A stretch of 49,199 nt of DNA from NCBI GenBank assembly GCA_018716065.1, contig DVKJ01000005.1, positions 1-49,199 on the forward strand. The letters are read 5' to 3'. Source of the stretch: Candidatus Pelethosoma merdigallinarum. Lineage in GTDB: Bacteria > Bacillota_I > Bacilli_A > RF39 > UBA660. This document shows, piece by piece, positions 16,209-25,651 of the stretch; positions within the stretch are counted from its first letter, which is position 1; each line of letters begins with the position of its first letter. The position numbers and the translations under genes were made by a program. The notes below the pieces were generated by a model, which was not told the origin of the DNA, ran no database searches, and saw only the letters and a program-made list of their open reading frames with translations.

Positions 16209-17237
16209 ATGAATGTCATTGTTGCCAATAAATATCAATCGATGTTAGAAGGTTTACAAATTGATGTCATTAAATCCTTAAATGGAGAGTTTGAGGCCGA
16301 TGAAATCGTCAATCAATTTCAAAACTTTTTTTATCAACGTATGATTTTAGATATTACGGCTATTAAGAATTATCAAGATATTCGTAATTTACAAAAGTTA
16401 TCAATTTCACTTGATATGAGTAAAGTTATTCTACTTTTGGATGATTCACCAGAAAGTAGTTCTCCTTCTTATTTATCAAAATTAATTTCCATGGGTATTT
16501 ATAATTTTACTCGTAATTTAGATGGAATTATGTATTTATATAATAATCCAAATAGTTATCGTGATGTTGCTCAGTATCAACAATTAGATAATTTTACAAC
16601 CACAGCTGCGCAAGCTCAAGGAGCAGCTATGCGTGGAGCTCCTATGAATAGTAATGTTGCAATGCAAATGACACGTGTAATTGGAGTTAAAAATGTAACC
16701 GATTCTTCTGGAGCTACTACTTTGATTTATATGATGAAGAAACATTTAGAAAAAAATTATAGTGTTGGTGTGGTTGAAGTAAACAAACGAGATTTTATGT
16801 TCTTTAAAGAAAAAGATATTTATAGTGCGGATGATAGTAATGCTCAGAGTATTATTAATGCACATAAAGATAAAGAGGTTTTATTAGTAGATGTAAATGA
16901 TTCTAAAAGTGCACTTAGTCAGTGTACCGATGTTGTTTATTTAATTGAACCATCTATGATTAAATTAAATAAAATGATGTTAAATAATCCACATATGTTG
17001 AGTACATTAGCTGGTAAGAAAGTCATGTTAAATCAAAGTTTATTAAGTTCTAAAGATGTATTAGACTTTGAATATGAATCAAGACTTAATATCTTTTATA
17101 ATATGCCCCCACTTAATGAACGTGAAAAAGATGTACAAGTTGTCAATGCTTTTTTACTTAAATTAGGGTTTGAACGTCAAAGTGCGTCAAGTAGTGGACA
17201 AAAAAAGAATAGTATTTTAGGTCTATTTGGTATGTAA
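16209..17237 (+). CDS. TadZ/CpaE-like atypical ParA-family protein
   Basis: 342 aa, soluble. Residues 1-~125 resemble a degenerate receiver domain (I-L-L-L-D-D-S-P). After a low-complexity linker rich in Ala, Gln and Met, residues ~155-330 look like a MinD/ParA fold. The would-be P-loop reads G-V-K-N-V-T-D-S-S-G-A-T-T-L, in which the nucleotide-binding Lys is replaced by Ala, and L-L-V-D-V-N takes the Walker B place. TadZ/CpaE proteins localise the Tad machine and are often ATPase-atypical. Last gene of the Tad-like block. Confidence 0.75.
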   Translation: MNVIVANKYQSMLEGLQIDVIKSLNGEFEADEIVNQFQNFFYQRMILDITAIKNYQDIRNLQKLSISLDMSKVILLLDDSPESSSPSYLSKLISMGIYNFTRNLDGIMYLYNNPNSYRDVAQYQQLDNFTTTAAQAQGAAMRGAPMNSNVAMQMTRVIGVKNVTDSSGATTLIYMMKKHLEKNYSVGVVEVNKRDFMFFKEKDIYSADDSNAQSIINAHKDKEVLLVDVNDSKSALSQCTDVVYLIEPSMIKLNKMMLNNPHMLSTLAGKKVMLNQSLLSSKDVLDFEYESRLNIFYNMPPLNEREKDVQVVNAFLLKLGFERQSASSSGQKKNSILGLFGM

Positions 17238-17240
17238 ATA

Positions 17241-17269
17241 TTGACATAATCAACAATTTATAGTATATT
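17241..17269 (+). promoter_or_regulatory. Strong sigma-A promoter for the VirB2-like gene
   Basis: TTGACA (17241-17246), exactly 17 bases, then TATATT (17264-17269). It sits immediately after the TadZ-like gene stop and ahead of GAGGAGGT. Confidence 0.75.
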
Positions 17270-17293
17270 TATTTTAATGAGGAGGTAACTTTT

Positions 17294-17638
17294 ATGTTTA
17301 ATGTTTTAGTAAATTGTATGGGTGTAGATGTTCCAAACATTTTACCTAATATTGTATCCTTAGCTGTGGGAATTATCCAAGTTGTAGTTCCTATCTTATT
17401 AATTATCATGGGTATGCTTGACTTAGGTAAAGCAGTAATGGCATCTAAAGAAGATGAAATTAAAAAAGCACAAACATTGTTTATTAAACGTATTGTTGCG
17501 GCAGTATTAGTATTCTTTATTGTGGCAGTAGTAAAATTAGTATTTAGTGTTCTAGCAGATGCTAGTGCAGGAACAGATACGCAAATCGATGGGGATAGTA
17601 TTACAGAGTGTATTGAGACATTCTTAAATGGTGCCTAA
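17294..17638 (+). CDS. VirB2/TrbC-like two-helix pilin-type subunit
   Basis: 114 aa with two hydrophobic helices (about 17-42 and 66-88) separated by a short charged loop (M-A-S-K-E-D-E-I-K-K-A). This is the topology of VirB2/TrbC pilin subunits of type IV secretion. The loop and second helix match the C-terminal domain of the next protein (G-M-L-D, K-K-A, F-x-K-R-I). The gene stands alone between a strong promoter (17241-17269) and a terminator (17649-17682), as expected for an abundant subunit. No separate signal peptide is evident. Confidence 0.75.
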   Translation: MFNVLVNCMGVDVPNILPNIVSLAVGIIQVVVPILLIIMGMLDLGKAVMASKEDEIKKAQTLFIKRIVAAVLVFFIVAVVKLVFSVLADASAGTDTQIDGDSITECIETFLNGA

Positions 17639-17648
17639 TTTGTTATAA

Positions 17649-17682
17649 AAGTAATAATATTCGTTTATTATTGCTTTTTTTT
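17649..17682 (+). terminator. Terminator after the VirB2-like gene
   Basis: AAGTAATAATA (17649-17659) pairs with TATTATTGCTT (17666-17676), one T-G pair, followed by a run of T residues. Confidence 0.75.
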
Positions 17683-17683
17683 A

Positions 17684-17692
17684 TGTTATAAT
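17684..17692 (+). promoter_or_regulatory. Extended -10 element for the downstream T4SS-like operon
   Basis: TGTTATAAT, with TATAAT at 17687-17692, directly behind the terminator and 46 bases before the next start codon. It restarts transcription for the genes from 17739 onwards. Confidence 0.55.
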
Positions 17693-17738
17693 GATAATAT
17701 GAAAAATTGCGTTTAAATGCACAATTGGGGTGGATAAA

Positions 17739-18914
17739 ATGAAGAAGTTAATATATAATCTATTATTTGTTATGAGTGTTATGATCGTGAGTTTTGTTGG
17801 TATAAGTGGAGCGGAAGCAAAAGATTATTCTTATGCAAAATGTACTTATACAGATGATTTAAAAGGTGGGAAGTTTAATCTAACAATTGAATATGGAACA
17901 GATGGGAACATTGTAATCCCTAAAGAAATTGTATCAAATGATGTAAGAGAAGTTTGTTCTGGTTATTCAGGCGGAGTGTATTTCGGCTGTGAAACTAAGA
18001 CAGAAGAAAAGGCAAGATATAAAGTAGTAAGCGTTGGACTTAAAGCATCTGATTTTTTATCTGGACATGCTTTGAATGCGGTATGCCCTGGATCGAATGA
18101 TATTGATTATTATCAAGTCGATTCTTCTAAAACGATTTACATAGCATGGAGTGAATCACAATTAGATAAATATATTAAAGATCATAATTTATCCGGAGGA
18201 ACTAAATATAAAGCAAAGACTACAAAACAAGGTATTCACCAAGGGGATACTATTAAAATAGACGGTAAGGATTATGATGTAAAGACGGCTTTAACTTGTA
18301 ATTATAGTGGTTCGGGATTATACAATACAATTAATATTACATTGAATTTTTCTTCAGACGGTACTTTATTAAGTAGTTCTGTTACAGCTCCAGATGCGCC
18401 ATCTGCTAAGATTACTAAAGTCGAAGGAGGGTTTAGTGGAAAAAAATGTGTGAGAAGTATTAGTATTTCGGATACAACACATGGAGATCCCCATATTGGT
18501 GCTAAAACAGAACGATTAACATTGTATAGAAATCCTTCTAAAGGTGCTCATAAATTGGAATTGACAAACAAGGATAATGAGCCAGGTACAGGAGAAAATA
18601 CAAAACCTAATGATATTGAATTATCTGATAAAGATGGTTGTGGTATATGGGGAAGCTTATTGCTTTTCTTAAGAGATGATATTTTTGGTGTTATAAAGGC
18701 TGTATTAATTGGATTTTTAATTGTTCTTGGAATGCTTGATGTGGCGAAAGCTTCTATGAGTGGGGAAGATAACACATTAAAGAAGGCACTTTCTAATTTT
18801 GTTAAAAGAATTATAATTGTTGTTTTAATATTTATTTTGCCATTGCTTATTGAAACAGCTATTACTTGGATTTTACCTGAGGAAGAAATTGAAACTTGTA
18901 TTTCGGATTTTTAA
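17739..18914 (+). CDS. Secreted domain fused to a VirB2/TrbC-like two-helix domain
   Basis: 391 aa from ATG 17739; a GTG nine bases earlier falls within the ribosome site TTGGGGTGG. Signal peptide cleaved near A-E-A. Residues ~25-285 are an extracytoplasmic, Cys-containing region of unknown fold. The last ~95 residues are two hydrophobic helices with the loop G-M-L-D-V-A-K-A-S-M-S-G and F-V-K-R-I-I-I, clearly the same module as the 114-aa protein upstream. So a VirB2-like module carries a large exported N-terminal domain, possibly a capped or minor subunit of the channel. No family name recognised for the exported part. Confidence 0.75.
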   Translation: MKKLIYNLLFVMSVMIVSFVGISGAEAKDYSYAKCTYTDDLKGGKFNLTIEYGTDGNIVIPKEIVSNDVREVCSGYSGGVYFGCETKTEEKARYKVVSVGLKASDFLSGHALNAVCPGSNDIDYYQVDSSKTIYIAWSESQLDKYIKDHNLSGGTKYKAKTTKQGIHQGDTIKIDGKDYDVKTALTCNYSGSGLYNTINITLNFSSDGTLLSSSVTAPDAPSAKITKVEGGFSGKKCVRSISISDTTHGDPHIGAKTERLTLYRNPSKGAHKLELTNKDNEPGTGENTKPNDIELSDKDGCGIWGSLLLFLRDDIFGVIKAVLIGFLIVLGMLDVAKASMSGEDNTLKKALSNFVKRIIIVVLIFILPLLIETAITWILPEEEIETCISDF

Positions 18915-18926
18915 AGGAGGTCATTT

Positions 18927-21002
18927 ATGGAAGCTAGTTTTTGGATTGATTTGTTACGTAACATATTTGGTTGGCTAGATCAATTAGTTTACGGATTTAT
19001 TACAACTGTTTATAATGTATTTACAAATCTTGCTTCGTATACTTTAATCAATACGGAAGTATTACAGACATTTACCCAACGCATCTATGCTTTAATTGGA
19101 ATTTTTATGTTGTTTAAGCTAACTTTCTCTTTGATCACTTACTTTATTGATCCGGATAAATTTAGTGACAAAAAAAGTGGATTTGGCAATCTAATACAAC
19201 GTATTGTTATCAGTTTAGTTTTACTTGCTTTAACGCCTACAATATTTAATTTAGCATTTAAGGCGCAGACCATAATCCTAGAAGAAAATATTCTAGCTAA
19301 TCTTGTTTTAGGTGGATCATATGAAGGTCTTGAAATAGATGATCGTGAAGATTATTATAAGGATGCAGGTGATGTTATGGCTTGGTCTGTATTATCTGCG
19401 TTTGCACATCCTTCTGATCCAGATGTCTTAAATATGAATGATGAAGAGTTAAAAGCGGCATATCACGATTATGATGCAGAAGCTTATAATTCATATCAAA
19501 CATACAGAGATGCAGCAAAAGAACATGATATTGATGCATTAGTTGGTTGGGGTGGATTAGTAATTGCTCGTGATATAGACGATTATTATTTGTTTGATTA
19601 TACACCATTTTTATCTACAATTGCTGGTATTATTGTGATTTGGGTATTATTTATATTCACAATTGATGTTGCAGTGCGAGCTGTAAAACTAGCATTTCTT
19701 CAATTAATTGCTCCTGTACCTATTTTAGGATATATTGATGTAAAAAAAGGCGAGAGTATGTTTAAAAACTGGATAAGTGAAAGTATTAAAACTTATTTAG
19801 ATGTATTTGTTCGTTTGTTAGCTATTTATTTTGTAATATTCTTAATTGTGTTGATATCGGAATATGGTATTTTCCAATATGTTATTTCTGATGGTGAATT
19901 AATAACTGAGGAAGCTACTAACGCTGGGTTTTTTGAGAAAGCTTTAATTATCATTGGATTATTAATATTTGCTGGTCAAGTTCCTAAATTATTAGAAGCT
20001 TTACTTGGAATTAAAATGGGTGATTTTACTCTTAATCCAATGAAAAAAATCACCTCATCACCATTAGCCGGTGGTGTCATTGGTGGAGGAATAGGAGCTT
20101 TAGCAGGAATGGGAATGTCAGCTTATGGTAATTATAAGACTAATCGCGATATGAATCAGGGAGTATTTAAAAGTCTTGCTTCTGGTGCAGGGGGGTTATT
20201 TACTGGTGCCGGTAGAGGATTAAGATCTGGTATGTCGCAAAAAACTTTATCTGGAATGATTGGTTCAGGTACTAAAGCATCAGGTATTAGTTCTCAACGT
20301 ATATTAGAAAAGCCAAATACTTCTTTTTGGGGAAGAAATGTTGCTCGATTACAACAAGCTGCTGGTATTCAAACTCGTGGTGGAATCATGGAAAAACAAG
20401 TGAAAGCTTATAATGATTTTACTAAGAATATGAGTAATTTAAAAACTGCTGCTGGTAAGCGTTTGGATAAAAAACCTGATTTTACTACAACGCTTAAAGA
20501 TAAAAACGGAAATATAAGAGGAACTGTCAACATTTCTCAACAGAGAGCTTTAGTTGAGGCTTTGTCCAATAGAGACACTAGCAATTATGATGATGCAAGG
20601 CTTCAGAAACATGTTGCAGACTTAGCTAGTGCTAAATCAACATTGGCCGAAGCAGAGAATCAAGCTAAAAAAGACATTATGAAAGACATGGTACAGCAGT
20701 TTGAAAATAATCAATTATCATCTATTGATGATGCTGATGCTATTGCTGCACTAGATGCAATGAAGTCTGCAATAAATGATGATCCAACATGGTTCTCTAA
20801 CTTGGAACATCAATATACTGATAAAGCTGGAAACTCATATAGTTCATATTCTGTTAATATGGAGGATGCAGACACATTTGTAGATCAAGCAAGTGCTGCT
20901 GTTGGTCAAGCTGCAACTAAGTTATCAACTAGTGATGAATATAAACAAGCTACATCAAATGCAGATTATGCAAAAAATGCTTCTAAAAATGGAAAGAAGT
21001 AA
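18927..21002 (+). CDS. VirB6/TrbL-like polytopic channel protein
   Basis: 691 aa. Hydrophobic helices lie at about 60-85, 97-115, 228-262, 285-310, 335-352 and a Gly-rich one near 385-402. The segment R-A-V-K-L-A-F-L-Q-L-I-A-P-V-P-I-L-G-Y has the look of the VirB6/TrbL core. Residues ~405-691 are hydrophilic, rich in Ala, Lys, Gln and Asp, and partly coiled. VirB6-like proteins form the inner-membrane channel of type IV secretion systems. Good AAAGGAGG site; spaced 12 bases after the previous gene and 14 before the next. Confidence 0.75.
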   Translation: MEASFWIDLLRNIFGWLDQLVYGFITTVYNVFTNLASYTLINTEVLQTFTQRIYALIGIFMLFKLTFSLITYFIDPDKFSDKKSGFGNLIQRIVISLVLLALTPTIFNLAFKAQTIILEENILANLVLGGSYEGLEIDDREDYYKDAGDVMAWSVLSAFAHPSDPDVLNMNDEELKAAYHDYDAEAYNSYQTYRDAAKEHDIDALVGWGGLVIARDIDDYYLFDYTPFLSTIAGIIVIWVLFIFTIDVAVRAVKLAFLQLIAPVPILGYIDVKKGESMFKNWISESIKTYLDVFVRLLAIYFVIFLIVLISEYGIFQYVISDGELITEEATNAGFFEKALIIIGLLIFAGQVPKLLEALLGIKMGDFTLNPMKKITSSPLAGGVIGGGIGALAGMGMSAYGNYKTNRDMNQGVFKSLASGAGGLFTGAGRGLRSGMSQKTLSGMIGSGTKASGISSQRILEKPNTSFWGRNVARLQQAAGIQTRGGIMEKQVKAYNDFTKNMSNLKTAAGKRLDKKPDFTTTLKDKNGNIRGTVNISQQRALVEALSNRDTSNYDDARLQKHVADLASAKSTLAEAENQAKKDIMKDMVQQFENNQLSSIDDADAIAALDAMKSAINDDPTWFSNLEHQYTDKAGNSYSSYSVNMEDADTFVDQASAAVGQAATKLSTSDEYKQATSNADYAKNASKNGKK

Positions 21003-21016
21003 AGGAGGAATAAAAA

Positions 21017-21337
21017 GTGGACAATTATTATTTAATACCTGCAAATTCGAAAAGATCGATGTTAATTTTAGGATTATTTAATATGTTTGATTTGATTTTG
21101 TTTGGGACAGGATTAGGTATTTCACTGTTGTTAGTTATGATTATTCCCTTAACTAATACGTGGATTACAATTGCGGCTATTACACCAGGGTTAGTGACAG
21201 GATTGTTAGTAATGCCTGTTCCTTATCATCATAATATTTTAACAGCGTTAAAAGCAATTTATGAATTTTATACAACAAGACAAAAATTTGTGTGGAGAGG
21301 TTGGTGTGTGACAAATGAGCAAAGCAATGAGAAGTAA
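21017..21337 (+). CDS. VirB3/PrgI-like small membrane protein
   Basis: 106 aa from a GTG start behind AAAGGAGG (21003-21010 region). Short N-terminal polar segment, two closely spaced hydrophobic helices (about 16-65), then a cytoplasmic tail ending with R-Q-K-F-V-W-R-G-W. This matches the PrgI/VirB3 pattern and the canonical gene order directly ahead of the VirB4 ATPase. It overlaps the next gene by 23 bases, implying coupled translation. Confidence 0.75.
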   Translation: MDNYYLIPANSKRSMLILGLFNMFDLILFGTGLGISLLLVMIIPLTNTWITIAAITPGLVTGLLVMPVPYHHNILTALKAIYEFYTTRQKFVWRGWCVTNEQSNEK

Positions 21338-21863
21338 ATATACAGATGTTAATTTCGTTCCTGTACGAAATATTAATAATGGATTTATTATTTTAGATAA
21401 CAATGAAAAAGTTACAGGTGTGAAGATTATGCCTAAAAATATATTTATTTTAGATCAGTCTTCAATGGCAAATACTATATCGGGAATCAAAGATCTTTAT
21501 AACATTATTGATTATGAATTTTGGCTAGTTGCGGCCGATAGACCAGTAGATATTCATGTTTATTTGTCTCAGTTAGAGTTATTGTATAATAATACTCAAT
21601 CTCCAATAAAAAGAAAATTGATAATGGAAGACATTAATAAGGCAAATATGTTTATGAATAATAATGTCGTGGATACGGAATATTTTTTACTCTTCAAACA
21701 TCGTGATCAAGAATTGCTTCAAAAAAGAATTCGTTCTTTAATTAATCAATTTGCAAGTGCGGGGATGATGGCTTATCAAATTACTAATGATGATGCCAGA
21801 ATTATTTTGGATAACTTTTTAAATGGTGGACAAACTACTAAATTTGGGACGGTGATTAGCTAA
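21315..21863 (+). CDS. Small VirB4-associated protein (VirB4 N-terminal-domain-like)
   Basis: 182 aa, soluble. It begins with K-Y-T-D-V-N-F-V-P-V and G-F-I-I-L-D-N-N, features that I associate with the N-terminal part of VirB4/TraC-type ATPases of Gram-positive systems. It has no P-loop. It overlaps the VirB3-like gene upstream and shares one base (TAATG) with virB4 downstream. Either the ATPase gene is split here, or this is an adaptor between VirB3 and VirB4. Family call is tentative. Confidence 0.6.
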   Translation: MSKAMRSKYTDVNFVPVRNINNGFIILDNNEKVTGVKIMPKNIFILDQSSMANTISGIKDLYNIIDYEFWLVAADRPVDIHVYLSQLELLYNNTQSPIKRKLIMEDINKANMFMNNNVVDTEYFLLFKHRDQELLQKRIRSLINQFASAGMMAYQITNDDARIILDNFLNGGQTTKFGTVIS

Positions 21864-23647
21864 TGAATATTAAAAACCAAATCGCCCCTAAAGGGCTTGA
21901 ATTTAAAGCAAATGAATTTATTATCAGTGATAAATATGCGACGATATTAACAGTCGTTTCATATCCCAAATTTATAAGTCCTGGCTTTTTGTCTAATTTA
22001 ACAAGTATGGCTGGAATTAAATTAGTTATAAAGCATATTCCTCTTCCATTTAGTACAATCAGTAAAATGATGAATAAAGAAATTGCTGAATTAAAACAAC
22101 GTTATCAAGAAGAAAATGATGTAACTATTCAGGAACGTATTCGACAGGATTATGAGTCTTTGGAAAGTTTTATTTCTATGCTTGCTGCAAGTCAATCACA
22201 TATATATGATTTTCAAATGCACATTATGATTACTGCAGATAGTCAAGATCAATTAATCAGTAAAAAAATACAAGTTAAAAGTTACATCGAATCTATGGAG
22301 ATGAGAGCTGTACCGTTGTCATTTGAAATGGAGAAAGTGTTAAAATCAATTATTCCTATCTTTCCAAAACAAGACATTGAAGATCGAATTGGTACACCTA
22401 TTCCATCTAACACTATGGCCGCAATGTATCCATTTATCTTCGATAGCATTAAAGATCCGGGCTTATCTACTTTGCTTGGTGTAGACTTCTCAGGAGGAGT
22501 TATTCTATTTAATCAATTTTTATATCAAATCAAGAAAGAACATAATCGAGTAAATGCAAACATGATTATATTAGGTACTTCTGGTAGTGGTAAATCTACA
22601 GTAGCTAAATTATTACTTCGTAGTCATTTTAGAAATGATAGTCAAGTTATTATGATTGACCCAGAAGGTGAACTGGAAGATATGGCAAGACTTTATCAAG
22701 GTGATTTTATTGATCTTGGTAAAGGTGGAGAATTTGGTATGATTAATCCATTAGAAGTTATTTTAGATACAGATGAAGAAGAAGCCAAAAATGGATTAGG
22801 TTATACTGTATTAACGCGTACACTACAAACATTAAAAGCATTCTTAAAATATTACTCACCTGATGTAACAGATGATATTGTTACCTTATTTAGTGAGGTT
22901 GTTATTGATACCTATCGTCGTTTTGGTATTGATTTTAATACAGATTTTACAAAATTCAATTCACAAGATTATCCAACGTTTAAGGATGTGTATGCAACTA
23001 TTAAAGGTAAATTATTGTCTATGACTGAAAAAACGCATGAACGAGACATTATGGAACGTTTAGAGTTAAAAATTCGTCCAATTGTAAAAGAATTAAAGTA
23101 TTATTTTGATGGACATACAACGATTCAACCTCAAAGTAAATTTGTAGTTTTTAATATTCGAGAAATTATGAATGCGGATGCGAATATTCGAAATGCTTTA
23201 TTCTTTAATATTTTAAAATATGCATGGGGTATGACTTTGAATAGAAACGTAAATACCATTTTATGTGTAGATGAGGCACATGTTTTGGTTAATGGAAATA
23301 ATGCTTTGGGGGCAGACTTTTTAGCTCAAATTCAACGACGTGCTCGTAAATATAATACAGGAACCATTATAATCACACAACAACCATCAGATTTTACGGA
23401 TCCTGGAATTATTACGCAAGGAAAAGCTATTTTTGATAATGCCTCTTACTATATTGTCATGGGTTTAAAAAAACAAGCGGTTGAAGATTTATCAAAATTA
23501 ATTGATTTAAATGATAACGAAATTGAAAGTATTAAACGTTATAATCAAGGAGAGGCTCTCTTTGTTTGTGGTAGTCGAAGAATGCGAATAAATATAATTG
23601 CAACCGAACAAGAGTTAGAATCATTTGGTTCAGGTGGTGGATTATAG
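21863..23647 (+). CDS. virB4: VirB4-type conjugation/secretion ATPase
   Basis: 594 aa. VirB4 is the universal ATPase of type IV secretion. Walker A G-T-S-G-S-G-K-S-T is at residues 238-246 and Walker B I-L-C-V-D-E-A-H has Asp470/Glu471. The motif-C region I-I-I-T-Q-Q-P-S-D and an R-R-A-R-K-Y motif before it complete the catalytic core. The M-I-D-P-E-G-E segment (near residue 270) is also typical. The chain is complete, so its N-terminal ~230 residues form the usual VirB4 N-domain. Translationally coupled to the upstream small protein. Confidence 0.93.
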   Translation: MNIKNQIAPKGLEFKANEFIISDKYATILTVVSYPKFISPGFLSNLTSMAGIKLVIKHIPLPFSTISKMMNKEIAELKQRYQEENDVTIQERIRQDYESLESFISMLAASQSHIYDFQMHIMITADSQDQLISKKIQVKSYIESMEMRAVPLSFEMEKVLKSIIPIFPKQDIEDRIGTPIPSNTMAAMYPFIFDSIKDPGLSTLLGVDFSGGVILFNQFLYQIKKEHNRVNANMIILGTSGSGKSTVAKLLLRSHFRNDSQVIMIDPEGELEDMARLYQGDFIDLGKGGEFGMINPLEVILDTDEEEAKNGLGYTVLTRTLQTLKAFLKYYSPDVTDDIVTLFSEVVIDTYRRFGIDFNTDFTKFNSQDYPTFKDVYATIKGKLLSMTEKTHERDIMERLELKIRPIVKELKYYFDGHTTIQPQSKFVVFNIREIMNADANIRNALFFNILKYAWGMTLNRNVNTILCVDEAHVLVNGNNALGADFLAQIQRRARKYNTGTIIITQQPSDFTDPGIITQGKAIFDNASYYIVMGLKKQAVEDLSKLIDLNDNEIESIKRYNQGEALFVCGSRRMRINIIATEQELESFGSGGGL

Positions 23648-23675
23648 TAAATAGTTAGTATAGGTGGTGAGAATT

Positions 23676-25637
23676 ATGCAATCTAATGGAAGCTCTGGAA
23701 GTCGTTTTGCTAATGCTATTAAAAGTATATTAATACGCTCCGCAGGTACGGGTTGTTTAATTCAAGCATGCATGCTTATTATCATTGTTTTATTGGTAAT
23801 TATAGCTTTGTGTACACCACTTATGGCAATGGATGGTATTATTAGTTCAGTTGAAGAAACAACTGAAGATATTGGTGATGCAGTATCAGAAACTGCTGAA
23901 AAATTTGTCAATTTTATTACTTTACATGGTTGGAATACTAATGAAGAGTCTTTTCATAATGAGTTGAAAGATGAATATGAAAAGTACAAAGAAGACGGAA
24001 TTATTATAGATACTCGTTTAATTATGTCCATTGTATTTTATGATATCGGTGTTGATGAAAATGAGGATTATAGCTGTGATCTTCCGGAAGATGCTGATCC
24101 AGATTCGGATGAATATCAAGAATGTATTTCAGGTGAAAATGATTATGATTATGCTCAACTACGAAGTGAAGTTCATCAATTGGTTGATGGGATGATCGAA
24201 GATGGTCAATTAAAAAGCGAAGATGATTTTAAGCAATGGTTAAAAGATAATTTCATAGAAGATAAGCTAAAATCGTTAGATTATAATATTCCTACAGATG
24301 AAACTGCTAAAGAAAAATTGTTTGATGAATTTATTACAACCGTTTATGAGAAAAAGGGATTGTATGAAGAATTGATTGGTGAAACAACTAACAATAATCA
24401 GTGTATTACTACAACTTCTCCTGATGAAGATTCTAAGCAAAAAGTTCGATTAACGAATTATTCATCTACCGCCGGTGAAAGTCCAGGTGCGACTGGTTCC
24501 ATTAAATCATATATGAAAAAAGGTCAAATCTATCTTAATGATAAAGGCTTCTATATGTGGAAAGGTGGAACGAAAGGAAGAAATGGCTCTGTTTATGGAG
24601 AAGAGGGGCAAGATTATTTAATTGTTGCGGCTTCTACGAAAGCTAAAGATGTATTAGGAAAATATTCTAGTGCTTGTAAGACAACGTTTAGGCTTTTAGA
24701 TGACATTCGTTATTTTAACTATGGTGATACTTTTACTTTACAAGTTACTACTGATGGTGGTAAAACATATGATACTTATAATTCCATTGTATTAGATACT
24801 TGTGGTGCTTGTATGCTTTATTCACCAAGTGTAGATAGTCCTTGTAGTGGTTCCATTAGTCAAATGAAAGAAACTAATAATTTAAAAATTGACATTTATG
24901 TTAATCATGATGCTAGTGGCTATAAAAAGCCGGGCGATATTGGATATTTCATGGATGGAACTAATAGTAATCTTTGTATTGGTACGATTGACTTGGGTGA
25001 ATTAGAAGTTGGTGTAAAAGGAACGAAGTCTTTAAATCAACCAATTGAAAAGGTGTTAACTAGTCAAGGTATTGAAGAATTGAATCAACAAATTGAAGCG
25101 AATGTAAATAAATATGGTCGTGGAACTGGTAATGGTGTAGCTGCTGCGGCTATTACGTTGATTAATGGCTTAAAACAAAAAGGTTACCATCTTCCATACT
25201 ACTTTGGTGGTGGACATGCCCAAGGGATCACAACGGGTGTTGATACCAAATGGGGATATCCAGCTAGTAAGTATGATTCATCTTACGTTTCGTCTAATGC
25301 TAGTCAAGGACGTACGATTTATAGTTATGATTGTAGTGCCTTTGTTAGTTGGGCTATGCATAATGGTGGATGTCCTAAAAAAGTATATAGTACTTCTAAT
25401 ATTGCGACTGATAAATCAATGAAAAAAAGATCTAAGATTAGTGAAGCACAACCAGGGGATTTACTGAATGATGCTGGATCACATGTTATGTTAGTTGTAC
25501 AGAATAATGGTGGTAAAGTAACTTTAGCAGAATCAACTGTAAGTGGTATTCAATTTTCAGAAGCAACGCCAAGTAAAATTAAAGGATATGAAATTTGGGA
25601 TATGTCAGGTTATTATCAAAAAAATTGTCAAGCTTAA
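23676..25637 (+). CDS. Membrane-anchored NlpC/P60 peptidoglycan hydrolase (VirB1-like role)
   Basis: 653 aa from ATG 23676; the GTG at 23664 is part of the ribosome site AGGTGGTG. A helix at about residues 28-52 anchors the protein, and the rest should be outside. The C-terminal ~120 residues show the NlpC/P60 signature: Y-D-C-S-A-F-V with nucleophile Cys553, P-G-D-L-L, and G-S-H-V-M-L-V with His603. The large middle region is Cys- and Asp-containing with no family I recognise. In type IV secretion loci such enzymes open the cell wall for the channel, and its position between virB4 and virD4 fits. Confidence 0.88.
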   Translation: MQSNGSSGSRFANAIKSILIRSAGTGCLIQACMLIIIVLLVIIALCTPLMAMDGIISSVEETTEDIGDAVSETAEKFVNFITLHGWNTNEESFHNELKDEYEKYKEDGIIIDTRLIMSIVFYDIGVDENEDYSCDLPEDADPDSDEYQECISGENDYDYAQLRSEVHQLVDGMIEDGQLKSEDDFKQWLKDNFIEDKLKSLDYNIPTDETAKEKLFDEFITTVYEKKGLYEELIGETTNNNQCITTTSPDEDSKQKVRLTNYSSTAGESPGATGSIKSYMKKGQIYLNDKGFYMWKGGTKGRNGSVYGEEGQDYLIVAASTKAKDVLGKYSSACKTTFRLLDDIRYFNYGDTFTLQVTTDGGKTYDTYNSIVLDTCGACMLYSPSVDSPCSGSISQMKETNNLKIDIYVNHDASGYKKPGDIGYFMDGTNSNLCIGTIDLGELEVGVKGTKSLNQPIEKVLTSQGIEELNQQIEANVNKYGRGTGNGVAAAAITLINGLKQKGYHLPYYFGGGHAQGITTGVDTKWGYPASKYDSSYVSSNASQGRTIYSYDCSAFVSWAMHNGGCPKKVYSTSNIATDKSMKKRSKISEAQPGDLLNDAGSHVMLVVQNNGGKVTLAESTVSGIQFSEATPSKIKGYEIWDMSGYYQKNCQA

Positions 25638-25651
25638 AGGAGGTTTTATAA

